This document shows, piece after piece, positions 1 through 5,657 of a stretch of DNA of 6,399 nt. The notes beneath the pieces were generated by a model. It was given only the letters and a program-made list of their open reading frames with translations. It had not been told where the DNA came from and did no database searches. The position numbers were made by a program, and so were the translations under genes. Source of the DNA: an uncultured Clostridia bacterium (GTDB lineage: Bacteria; Bacillota; Clostridia; Christensenellales; Aristaeellaceae); contig CALVTV010000249.1 of assembly GCA_944363005.1 (NCBI GenBank), forward strand, positions 1 through 6,399. The letters run 5' to 3'. Position 1 is the first letter of the stretch. Every line of letters starts with the position of its first letter.

Positions 1-195
1 CTGCGCGATCAGGGCGCGGCGATGATGCTGGGTATCGAGCTGGCCGTGGGCGAGGCGCCGTTTTGGCAGGCGCTGACGGCGTATGTCGAGCAAAGCGCGG
101 GCCGGATCGCCACACAGGGCGACCTGGAGACGGCGCTGTACGAGGCGACGGGCAGCCGCTGGGACGGCTATTTGCAGGACGAGCTGACCTGGTGA
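1..195 (+). CDS. C-terminal fragment of a probable M1-family (gluzincin) metallopeptidase
   Basis: An open frame enters from the left edge and ends at TGA 193-195, giving the last 64 residues of a protein. The segment reads as an alpha-helical domain: QGAAMMLGIELAVGEAPFWQ, then a 'LTAYVEQSAGRIATQGDLETALYEATG' type stretch, ending in DELTW. This matches the layout I know from the end of M1 aminopeptidase catalytic regions, where a 'KGA..L..L....G...F...L..Y......IAT..DL..A.E..SG' pattern follows the zinc site. The HExxH zinc-binding motif and everything N-terminal would lie outside the window, so catalytic competence cannot be judged. The last 28 nt overlap the end of the opposite-strand membrane protein gene. 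The reading frame is secure; the family name is a moderate-confidence inference from a short tail. Confidence 0.6.
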   Translation: MRDQGAAMMLGIELAVGEAPFWQALTAYVEQSAGRIATQGDLETALYEATGSRWDGYLQDELTW

Positions 196-1169
196 AGCGG
201 CAGGCAAAGCAGTCCCAGCAGCGCGGCGCACAGCGCGCCCAGAACCGGATAGCCGCGCTCGACCAGCGTGCCAAAGCCGCACAGCGCAAAGAGCAGGCAA
301 CAGCCCGAGGAGAGCAGCACGCGCCTTTTCGGGGGAAGCATGCGCATCATTCCGGCGAGCATGGCGCAGAGCGTCGAGAAAGCGGCGCAGAACATGCTCA
401 GCGCGCAGAGCACATAGCCGCGCCGCCCGAGCATCTGGCAAAGGGCCACGAAGGGCAGGGCTTGCGAGAAGGCGGCCTGCCTGTGGCGGCTGAGGGCGGC
501 GACGCTCAAAGCGAGCAGCGCGCCGAAGAGCAACGCAAACAGGAGCGCGGCCTTGCGGCGCTCTTTGGGGCTGCGGCCAAGCAAGAGGCCGGACATGCCC
601 GCGAGCATGGCGGCATTGAGCGCGCCGTAGACGATGCCGTTTGCCCCGGCGCGCACGACGTGCGAGGCGGGCGCAAAACACGCTTCGCCGGAAGGCTGCT
701 GGAGCAATTTGACCATCAGAATGGGCAAAATGACGCAAAGCAACGCGCCCGGCAGGGCCAAACCTTGCAGCCCGCGGGCCGCCAGCAGCGTGCCCAGAAC
801 GAGCGCAAAGCAGAGCCCCAGCTCATAAGCGGGGCGAACCGGCAGCAGCAGCGCCGTCAGTTCGCCGCAGGCGGCGAGCATCGCGCCACCGGTGACGGCG
901 GCCAGCAGAAAGAACAGGGCGGCACATACGCGCCCCAGCCGGTTGCCAAAGCGCACGCGGCACAGCCCATCGAGCGTGCGCACGCCCGCGCGCTCCATCT
1001 GAGCGGGCAGGCGGCAAAACAGCGCCGCGAGCGTCAGGCAGGCCAGAAGCATGGACAGGGGCGCGTACACCCCATGCGAAGAGAAGAAGTGTGCGATTTC
1101 CCGGCCGGAGGCGAACCCCGCGCCGATTACGCCGCTGAGCAGCGCCAGCGCACAGGACAATGCGCTCAT
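168..1169 (-). CDS. YkvI-like multi-pass membrane protein (APC/LeuT-fold transporter-like)
   Basis: This is a 333-residue, very hydrophobic protein with about ten membrane segments, roughly at residues 4-25, 36-54, 80-105, 113-131, 135-152, 175-194, 206-226, 252-275, 283-300 and 305-323. The N-terminus carries G-A-G-F-A-S-G-R-E-I (residues 16-25) followed by a helix with FF. That is the signature I associate with the Firmicutes YkvI family, whose broken first helix resembles that of LeuT-fold transporters. The substrate of the family is not established to my knowledge, so none is assigned. I chose the ATG at 1169-1167 because AGGAGG (1182-1177) sits 7 nt upstream of it. An in-frame GTG at 1193 would place that ribosome binding site inside the coding region. 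The gene is divergent from alr and converges with the peptidase-like gene, overlapping its last 28 nt. No strong promoter is visible for it. Confidence 0.82.
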   Translation of the reverse strand: MSALSCALALLSGVIGAGFASGREIAHFFSSHGVYAPLSMLLACLTLAALFCRLPAQMERAGVRTLDGLCRVRFGNRLGRVCAALFFLLAAVTGGAMLAACGELTALLLPVRPAYELGLCFALVLGTLLAARGLQGLALPGALLCVILPILMVKLLQQPSGEACFAPASHVVRAGANGIVYGALNAAMLAGMSGLLLGRSPKERRKAALLFALLFGALLALSVAALSRHRQAAFSQALPFVALCQMLGRRGYVLCALSMFCAAFSTLCAMLAGMMRMLPPKRRVLLSSGCCLLFALCGFGTLVERGYPVLGALCAALLGLLCLPLHQVSSSCK

Positions 1170-1176
1170 GAACATC

Positions 1177-1182
1177 CCTCCT
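1177..1182 (-). promoter_or_regulatory. Ribosome binding site deciding the start of the YkvI-like gene
   Basis: A perfect AGGAGG on the minus strand ends 7 nt before the ATG at 1169-1167. It favours that codon over the upstream in-frame GTG at 1193-1191, which has no comparable site. Confidence 0.8.
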
Positions 1183-1265
1183 GTTCGCTCCACAGCTATG
1201 CGCCGCGCGCCGAAAATAGACGGGACTTGCGGCGTGTTGTTCTTCCATTTTGGCGGCTTTGGGGC

Positions 1266-1271
1266 TATAAT
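1266..1271 (+). promoter_or_regulatory. Probable -10 box of the alr promoter
   Basis: A perfect TATAAT lies in the spacer between the divergent YkvI-like gene and alr, about 70 nt before the alr start. The -35 side is poor. CTTCCA at 1242-1247 (18-nt spacer) matches TTGACA at three of six positions, and TTGTTC at 1237-1242 is too far away at 23 nt. There is no extended TGN. Transcription would begin near 1278 and the leader would contain the palindrome at 1303-1316. A weak -35 may mean an activator is needed or that expression is modest. Confidence 0.45.
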
Positions 1272-1302
1272 AAAAGGCAGTATTCCTGCGGGATTTCAAT
1301 TC

Positions 1303-1316
1303 GCCGCCAAGGCGGC
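1303..1316 (+). repeat. Perfect palindrome GCCGCC-AA-GGCGGC in the alr leader
   Basis: Two 6-nt arms in inverted orientation are separated by two bases, downstream of the TATAAT and upstream of the alr ribosome binding site. A third copy of the arm, GGCGGC, occurs at 1252-1257 just upstream of the -10 box. The arrangement could be a protein-binding operator or a short RNA hairpin, but GC-rich DNA yields such short palindromes by chance, so function is uncertain. Confidence 0.35.
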
Positions 1317-1338
1317 AGATGAGCGGAAGGCGATGGAC

Positions 1339-2451
1339 ATGGAGCGAATCAACTATTGTGAAATCGATCTGGAGGCCATACGCAACAATGTGCGCGTGAT
1401 GCGCGCGGCGATACACGGCGGGGCGAAGTTCCTGGCCGTCGTCAAGGCGGATGCCTACGGCCATGGCGCGGTGCCCGTGGCGCGCGCGGCCCTTGAAGCC
1501 GGGGCAAAGGCGCTGGCGGTGGCGATTCCGGAGGAGGGCATGGAACTGCGCGCGGCGGGCATCGACGCCCCAATACTCGTGCTCGGCGGCATCGATGCCT
1601 CCGCGGCCCCGGCGGTCGTCGCGGCGGATCTGACGCAGGTGGTCTTTGACGAAGCGCGCGTGCGCGCCCTGAGCGAAGCCGCCGTCCGGTTGGGCAAGAC
1701 GGCGCGCGTGCATCTGAAGCTGGATACGGGCATGGGCCGCATCGGCGTGCGCACGCCACAAGCGGTGCGCGCGCTCGTTCGGCTGATCGACGGCCTGCCG
1801 GGCGTGGAACTGACGGGGTACTTTACGCATATGGCGACGGCGGACGAGCCGGACAGCACGGGCACGCTCGAGCAGATCGCCCGCTTTGACGCGCTCTGCG
1901 CCGTGATTGCCGAGGAGCACCCGGCGCCCATCACGCGCCACGCGGCGAACACGGCCTCGATCTTCTGTTACCCGCAGGCGCATTACGACATGGTGCGCGG
2001 CGGCATTGCGCTCTATGGCTATCCGCCCGTGCCGGGCGTGAAGGGCCTCAAGCCCGCCATGCGCTGGGTGACCCGGGCGGTATATGTCAAGACGATCGAG
2101 CCGGGCGACGCGGTCAGCTACGGCGGCCAGTTTGTGGCCAAGCGCCCCACGCGGGTGATGACCGTGCCGGTGGGCTATGCGGACGGATACCGCCGCGGCC
2201 TGTCGGGCAAGGGATGCGTGCTGGTGCGCGGGCGGCGCGCGCCGGTTCTCGGGCGCGTCTGCATGGATCAGATCATGGTGGACGTGACGGACATCCCCGG
2301 CGCGCAGGAGGACGACGAGGTGGTGCTGCTCGGCGCGCAGGGCGGGGACTGCATCGACGCGCAGGAGATGGCGGACTGGCTCGGCACGATCAGCTATGAG
2401 GTGCTCTGTTCGCCCAGCAAGCGCGTGCCGCGGGTCTATCTGCATGCGTGA
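1339..2451 (+). CDS. alr: Alanine racemase (PLP-dependent)
   Basis: This enzyme interconverts L- and D-alanine in the cytoplasm to supply D-Ala for peptidoglycan. At 370 residues it has the usual length, with an N-terminal TIM barrel and a C-terminal beta domain. Visible key residues are Lys36 in AVVKADAYGHG (the PLP Schiff-base lysine, Lys39 in the Geobacillus enzyme), Lys127 in HLKLDTGMGR (equivalent to the carbamylated Lys129), Arg134 in the same motif (the PLP-contacting Arg136), and Tyr261 in AVSYGGQF (the second catalytic base, Tyr265). VPVGYADGY and CMDQIMVDVTD are also typical. I prefer ATG 1339 because GGAAGG (1325-1330) lies 8 nt before it. ATG 1333, two codons earlier, is only 2 nt from that site. 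The frame stays open far upstream, but no family sequence is found there. Alr is the first gene of a rightward run and overlaps the following cyclo-ligase gene by 8 nt. Confidence 0.97.
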   Translation: MERINYCEIDLEAIRNNVRVMRAAIHGGAKFLAVVKADAYGHGAVPVARAALEAGAKALAVAIPEEGMELRAAGIDAPILVLGGIDASAAPAVVAADLTQVVFDEARVRALSEAAVRLGKTARVHLKLDTGMGRIGVRTPQAVRALVRLIDGLPGVELTGYFTHMATADEPDSTGTLEQIARFDALCAVIAEEHPAPITRHAANTASIFCYPQAHYDMVRGGIALYGYPPVPGVKGLKPAMRWVTRAVYVKTIEPGDAVSYGGQFVAKRPTRVMTVPVGYADGYRRGLSGKGCVLVRGRRAPVLGRVCMDQIMVDVTDIPGAQEDDEVVLLGAQGGDCIDAQEMADWLGTISYEVLCSPSKRVPRVYLHA

Positions 2452-3010
2452 CGCCGTGCAGGAGCTGCGGCTTGCGCTGCGAAGCCGGCGCGCCGGGCTC
2501 ACGAAGCAGCAGCAGGCGGACGATTCGGCGCGGGTCTGCGCGCGCGTGCTGGCGCATCCGGCCTATGCGTCGGCGCGCGTGGTGATGGCCTACGTCGCCG
2601 CGCGCGGGGAACTGGATTTGCGGCCCGTGCTCGAGGACGCGCTGGCGCGGGGCAAAGTGCTCGCCCTGCCGCTGTGCGTGGGGCCGGGGGAGATGCAGGC
2701 GCGCAGGATGACGGCGCTTTCGCAACTTCGCCCGGGCCGCTATGGCATCCTGGCGCCGGATGAATCGTGCGAATGGATCGACCCGACGCGGATTGATCTG
2801 GTGCTCGTGCCGGGCGTCGCCTTTGACCGGCAGGGCGGGCGCGTGGGGCAGGGCGGCGGGTATTACGACCGCTTTCTGCCGCTGACGACCGCTCTGCGCG
2901 TGGGAATCTGCCATGACTTCGCGCTGCTGGAGCGCGTGCCCATGCGCCCGCACGACCAGCGCGTGCAGGAAGTGATCACCCCGGCGGCGCACATCGTGTG
3001 TCCCGGATGA
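2444..3010 (+). CDS. ygfA: 5-formyltetrahydrofolate cyclo-ligase (5-FCL / MTHFS)
   Basis: The enzyme uses ATP to convert 5-formyl-THF into 5,10-methenyl-THF, returning a dead-end folate to the one-carbon pool. The 188 residues match the family length. The N-terminus has the basic L-R-x-x-L-R-S-R-R-A-x-L pattern, followed by YVAARGELDLRPVLEDAL and GKVLALP. The diagnostic C-terminal signature is P-G-V-A-F-D (123-128) followed by GRVGQGGGYYDRFL (132-145), which forms the nucleotide and folate site. The ATG at 2444 lies inside the last codons of alr, with an 8-nt overlap and no good ribosome binding site in front, which suggests translational coupling to alr. The B. subtilis counterpart is called yqgN. 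The family call is firm; the start rests on the N-terminal pattern and the overlap. Confidence 0.93.
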   Translation: MRDAVQELRLALRSRRAGLTKQQQADDSARVCARVLAHPAYASARVVMAYVAARGELDLRPVLEDALARGKVLALPLCVGPGEMQARRMTALSQLRPGRYGILAPDESCEWIDPTRIDLVLVPGVAFDRQGGRVGQGGGYYDRFLPLTTALRVGICHDFALLERVPMRPHDQRVQEVITPAAHIVCPG

Positions 3011-3016
3011 CCCAAC

Positions 3017-3022
3017 AGGAGG
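3017..3022 (+). promoter_or_regulatory. Ribosome binding site that favours a GTG start at 3030
   Basis: AGGAGG ends only 1 nt before the ATG at 3024, too close for initiation, but 7 nt before the in-frame GTG at 3030. The spacing therefore selects the GTG. Confidence 0.65.
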
Positions 3023-3029
3023 AATGGAC

Positions 3030-3866
3030 GTGTCAACAAAAGCAAACAAGCGCACGCCGCTGCTCTGGGCGCGCGGCTGGGGGCGTGAAGTGTTGCCGCT
3101 GGCAGGGCGGCTGCTGGTGATCACGCTGGCCGTGATCGTCATGGGGCTGATGTTCAGCGCCTTGCAGGCGATCAAGACGGACGTCCTGCGCGTCGCGGTT
3201 TCGGCGGTCGTCGCCCTGGGCATGGCGCTGCTCTACCTGACGGAGGGGCTCAACCGCGGCGGGCGCGATGCGTTTTACAGCCGCCAGGTCATGCGCCTGA
3301 CGCAGGCGGGCAAGCCGGTGGAAGTGGTCGAGCGGGCGAGGTGCTTTCATCCGCTCAAGGCGGGAGCGGCCTGCCTGCTGGTCTTTGCGCTTCCGCTGGC
3401 GCTCGGCGTGTATCTGGCCGTGACCGCCAAGCCCTACACCTATGCGCTTCAGGATCTGCCGCAGTGGCTGACGTATTCATATGGCAACCGCCAGGATGTG
3501 ATGGCGCCGCTGGCCGCTTACGTGCAGCCGGCGGGGACGACGGCGGTGGACTGGGTGCGCGTGATCGTGCGCGTATTCGTGATGCCGTTTGTCAATTTCT
3601 TTTCCGATCCGCAGCGCATGAGCGCGACGATCGACCGGGTCACGCCGCTTTGCCTGCTTTGCTACCCGCTCGCGTTCATGGCGGGTTATCTGTGCGGGCC
3701 GAAGGCACAGGCCAGGCTCGAGGCCCGGCAAAAGCGGGCGAAGAAGGCCGCTGTCCGCAAGCAGAAGAAGCACAGCCTGACGGCGGAGCTGCTGGGGGAG
3801 AGCAACGTGCCCCACTACGGCCACGCGCGCGAGGAGGACAAGCCGAAAAAGAAGGAACTCGTCTGA
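3030..3866 (+). CDS. Unrecognised multi-pass membrane protein with a strongly basic C-terminal tail
   Basis: I do not recognise this 278-residue protein. About five hydrophobic segments can be seen, near residues 25-45, 52-71, 111-133, 176-191 and 204-222. A loop near 134-175 is rich in aromatic and polar residues (KPYTYALQDLPQWLTYSYGN). It is followed by a cytosolic-looking tail from 224. Residues 225-247 contain 11 Lys or Arg in 23, and the last residues are EEDKPKKKELV. Positive charge around 72-110 and in the tail fits the positive-inside rule. The start is taken as GTG 3030 because AGGAGG is 7 nt upstream; ATG 3024 is the alternative and would add two residues. It lies 19 nt after the cyclo-ligase gene, probably in the same transcript as alr, and ends just before the rsmD promoter. 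The coding frame is convincing from its membrane pattern and ribosome binding site; its function is unknown. Confidence 0.75.
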   Translation: MSTKANKRTPLLWARGWGREVLPLAGRLLVITLAVIVMGLMFSALQAIKTDVLRVAVSAVVALGMALLYLTEGLNRGGRDAFYSRQVMRLTQAGKPVEVVERARCFHPLKAGAACLLVFALPLALGVYLAVTAKPYTYALQDLPQWLTYSYGNRQDVMAPLAAYVQPAGTTAVDWVRVIVRVFVMPFVNFFSDPQRMSATIDRVTPLCLLCYPLAFMAGYLCGPKAQARLEARQKRAKKAAVRKQKKHSLTAELLGESNVPHYGHAREEDKPKKKELV

Positions 3867-3872
3867 CCGGCA

Positions 3873-3901
3873 TTGAAAAGGCTGGCGGGGTCTGATATAA
3901 T
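3873..3901 (+). promoter_or_regulatory. Sigma-A type promoter with extended -10, driving rsmD-coaD
   Basis: TTGAAA (3873-3878, five of six consensus bases) is followed by a 17-nt spacer and a perfect TATAAT (3896-3901) preceded by TGA, an extended -10 element. Transcription should start near 3908. The promoter lies in the 82-nt gap after the membrane protein gene, and I see no terminator before it, so rsmD may be transcribed both from here and by readthrough from alr. Confidence 0.8.
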
Positions 3902-3948
3902 GAAGTCGTATGAGCACAAATGCGTGCAGGAAAGGCGGGAAAACCGGC

Positions 3949-4548
3949 ATGAGAATCATCGGCGGGCAGGCGCGCGGACGGACGATCGTTGCGCCTGCGG
4001 GAGCCAAGACGCGCCCGACGCAGGATTACGTGCGCGAGTCCCTGTTCAACATCCTGCGCTGGGACGTGCCGCAGGCCCGCGTGCTCGATCTGTTTGCGGG
4101 AACGGGCGCGCTGTCGCTGGAGGCGGTGAGCCGGGGCGCACAGGATGCCGTGCTCGTGGATGCGGACCGGGATGCCTGCGCGGCCATCCGGCGCAACATC
4201 GAGAGCGCGCGCATGCAGGAGCAATGCCGCTTGCTGCAAAAGGATTACCGCGCGGCGATGGAACAACTCGGGCGCGAGGGTCGGCGTTTTGATCTCATTT
4301 TTATCGATCCTCCGTATAAAATGGAGAATACCGGGGAAATGTGCGCGGCACTCTATGACGGAGGGCTTCTGGCGGAAGCTTTTTTGATCGTGGTGGAACA
4401 CCGGCGCGGCTGTGCGCCGCTGCTGGATGCGCGCTTTGAGGCGTTTGACCAGCGCAATTACGGCGATACACAGGTCACATTCGTCCGCCGCGCCAAGGCG
4501 GATCAGGAGGAACAGCGTGAAGACGGCATTGTATCCGGGCAGCTTTGA
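3949..4548 (+). CDS. rsmD: 16S rRNA (guanine(966)-N2)-methyltransferase RsmD
   Basis: RsmD methylates G966 of 16S rRNA in the small ribosomal subunit using S-adenosylmethionine. The 199 residues match the family. The start MRIIGGQARGR is the canonical N-terminus and is followed by TRPTQDYVRESLFNIL. The SAM-binding loop is DLFAGTGALSLEAVSRGA (from residue 47), and the amino-methyltransferase motif IV is DPPY at residues 120-123. An in-frame ATG at 3910 would add 13 residues, but it lies about 2 nt from the predicted transcription start and lacks a leader. The ATG at 3949 fits the family and has purine-rich sequence (AGGAAAGG, then GGCGGG) upstream. The end overlaps coaD by 32 nt, a common rsmD-coaD arrangement. 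Residues 139-148, coded near 4363-4392, contain a short terminator-like inverted repeat described in the findings. Confidence 0.95.
   Translation: MRIIGGQARGRTIVAPAGAKTRPTQDYVRESLFNILRWDVPQARVLDLFAGTGALSLEAVSRGAQDAVLVDADRDACAAIRRNIESARMQEQCRLLQKDYRAAMEQLGREGRRFDLIFIDPPYKMENTGEMCAALYDGGLLAEAFLIVVEHRRGCAPLLDARFEAFDQRNYGDTQVTFVRRAKADQEEQREDGIVSGQL
4505..4510 (+). promoter_or_regulatory. Ribosome binding site for coaD, inside rsmD
   Basis: AGGAGG sits 6 nt before the GTG at 4517, within the last codons of rsmD. It supports this GTG as the coaD start although the frame is open further upstream. Confidence 0.85.
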
Positions 4549-5002
4549 CCCGGTGACAAGGGGACACATGGATATCATCACCCGCGCTTCGCGCCTTTGC
4601 GATGCGCTCGTGGTCGCGGTGATGCACAATCCGGACAAGCGCGGCGCTATGGACGTGGCAAGCCGCGTGCAGGCGCTTTCGCTAGCCTGCGCGCATCTGC
4701 CCAATGTCCGGGTGATCGCGCACGGCGGGCTGCTCATCGAGTGCGCCGCGCAGACGGGGGCGGACGCGGTGATTCGCGGCGTGCGCCCGCTGGGAGACTT
4801 TGAGACGGAATACCAGATGGCGCAGGTCAACCGCGAGCTGGGCGGGGTGGAAACGCTGCTGATGGCGACTTCTCCGGCGTATGCGAGCATATCGTCCAGT
4901 ATCGTGCGCCAGATCGCGGCCTTTGGCGGAGCGATCGATTCGATGGTGCCCCCGGAGGCGGCGGCTTGCATTCGCGCGTCGCTTGCGGGTCAGGGAAGAT
5001 AA
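4517..5002 (+). CDS. coaD: Phosphopantetheine adenylyltransferase (PPAT)
   Basis: CoaD transfers AMP from ATP to 4'-phosphopantetheine, giving dephospho-CoA, the penultimate step of CoA synthesis in the cytoplasm. At 161 residues it has the standard length. The N-terminus TALYPGSFDPVTRGHMDII contains the T-x-G-H nucleotidyltransferase motif (residues 14-17). Further hallmarks are NPDKRG, the R-G-V-R-P-L-G-D-F-E-T-E segment (87-98) and ISSSIVR (125-131), which binds ATP phosphates. It starts with GTG behind a perfect AGGAGG and overlaps rsmD by 32 nt, so the two are likely translated from one transcript. Its TAA stop overlaps the AAGGAGG of the next gene, which argues for continued cotranscription. 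Confidence 0.97.
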   Translation: MKTALYPGSFDPVTRGHMDIITRASRLCDALVVAVMHNPDKRGAMDVASRVQALSLACAHLPNVRVIAHGGLLIECAAQTGADAVIRGVRPLGDFETEYQMAQVNRELGGVETLLMATSPAYASISSSIVRQIAAFGGAIDSMVPPEAAACIRASLAGQGR

Positions 5003-5007
5003 GGAGG
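5001..5007 (+). promoter_or_regulatory. Ribosome binding site of the coiled-coil gene, overlapping the coaD stop
   Basis: AAGGAGG begins inside the coaD TAA (5000-5002) and lies 11 nt before the ATG at 5019. The spacing is long but usable, and no better start codon in this frame is nearer. Confidence 0.7.
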
Positions 5008-5018
5008 CAACGGGATCT

Positions 5019-5657
5019 ATGGAAAATACCGACAGCATGAGACAGGTCCGACAGGTGATCGAGGCCCTCGAACAGAAGGTGGGCAGTGCCCGCAAAGTGC
5101 CCATGACGAACCTGAGCATGATGGATGGCAGTGTGCTCATCGACCTGATCGGCCAGCTGCGCATTGCGCTGCCCAAGGCCGTGCTCGAGGCGCAGGAGAT
5201 CATCCGCTCCCGCGAGGACATCCTCGCCAAGGCGCGCACCGAGGCGGACAAGACCGCGGACAAGGCCGACGCCATCTATGCCGATACCGTCAACAAGGCC
5301 AACGCCATCAAGGATCAGATTCACAGCGAAGCCGACGAGTATGACCGCACGACGCGCGAGCGCGCCAAGAGCGACAGCGACGCGATGATCGCCGACGCGC
5401 AGACCCGGGCGGAAGCGATCCTCTTCAACGCGCAGCAGCAGGCACAAAAGATGGTCGATGAAAACGAGATCACCCGCCGCGCGCAGGCCTACGCCATGGA
5501 AACCCGCGAGCGGGCGGAAAAGGACGCGGACAGCATCTACACGCAGGCCTGCGTGCATGCGGACAAGATGCTCAGCGGCGCGGCGGCCGCGCTCTCGCGC
5601 AGCGCCAACGAGCTGGCCGCCCTGCGCGACAACCTTCTCGGACAGAACAACACGTAA
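5019..5657 (+). CDS. Alanine-rich coiled-coil protein with hendecad repeats (F0-b / DivIVA / SepIVA-like)
   Basis: This is a 212-residue soluble protein with no membrane segment or signal peptide. Residues 1-70 form a conserved-looking head: MRQVRQVIEALEQKV, then KVPM, then VLIDLIGQLRIALPKAVLEAQEIIRSREDIL. From about 70 to 185 it is a long, charged, alanine-rich helix. Alanine recurs every 11 residues at 72, 83, 94, 105, 116, 127 and 138, then shifts phase by one and resumes at 159, 170 and 181. Such hendecads make nearly straight coiled coils, as in ATP synthase subunit b. The head resembles proteins encoded after coaD in many Clostridia and Actinobacteria, including, as I recall, the mycobacterial Rv2927c/SepIVA septation protein. 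A role in envelope growth or division is therefore plausible but inferred. It follows coaD by 16 nt, in the same orientation and probably the same transcript. Confidence 0.85.
   Translation: MENTDSMRQVRQVIEALEQKVGSARKVPMTNLSMMDGSVLIDLIGQLRIALPKAVLEAQEIIRSREDILAKARTEADKTADKADAIYADTVNKANAIKDQIHSEADEYDRTTRERAKSDSDAMIADAQTRAEAILFNAQQQAQKMVDENEITRRAQAYAMETRERAEKDADSIYTQACVHADKMLSGAAAALSRSANELAALRDNLLGQNNT

Noticed and set aside
63..1322. A 419-codon plus-strand open frame opposite the YkvI-like gene.
   Set aside because: Its product is a low-complexity run of Ala, Gln, Arg, Gly and Glu with no fold or motif. It is the complement of a GC-rich membrane protein gene that has a ribosome binding site and a family signature.
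1051..1338. An upstream in-frame extension of alr (about 96 more residues).
   Set aside because: It would overlap the start of the divergent gene and include the TATAAT box and leader palindrome. Family proteins begin near the E-I-D-L-E-A-I segment just after 1339.
823..2502. A 559-codon minus-strand open frame covering alr and the divergent spacer.
   Set aside because: The product is rich in Arg, His and Ala without domains, and it runs antisense to alr, whose catalytic residues are all present. It is an artefact of GC-rich codon use.
3861..3895. A direct repeat GTCTGA (3861-3866 and 3890-3895) flanking the rsmD -35 box.
   Set aside because: Six bases repeated once is expected by chance, and the first copy contains the stop codon of the upstream gene.
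3676..4971. A 431-codon minus-strand open frame across the membrane protein tail, rsmD and coaD.
   Set aside because: It has no recognisable motif and spans two well-defined genes and a promoter on the other strand.
4827..5558. A minus-strand open frame with a hydrophobic, valine- and leucine-rich product opposite the coiled-coil gene.
   Set aside because: The apparent hydrophobicity mirrors the regular GAC/GCC/AAG codons of the coiled coil read backwards. There is no ribosome binding site, and the plus-strand protein has a clear periodic structure.
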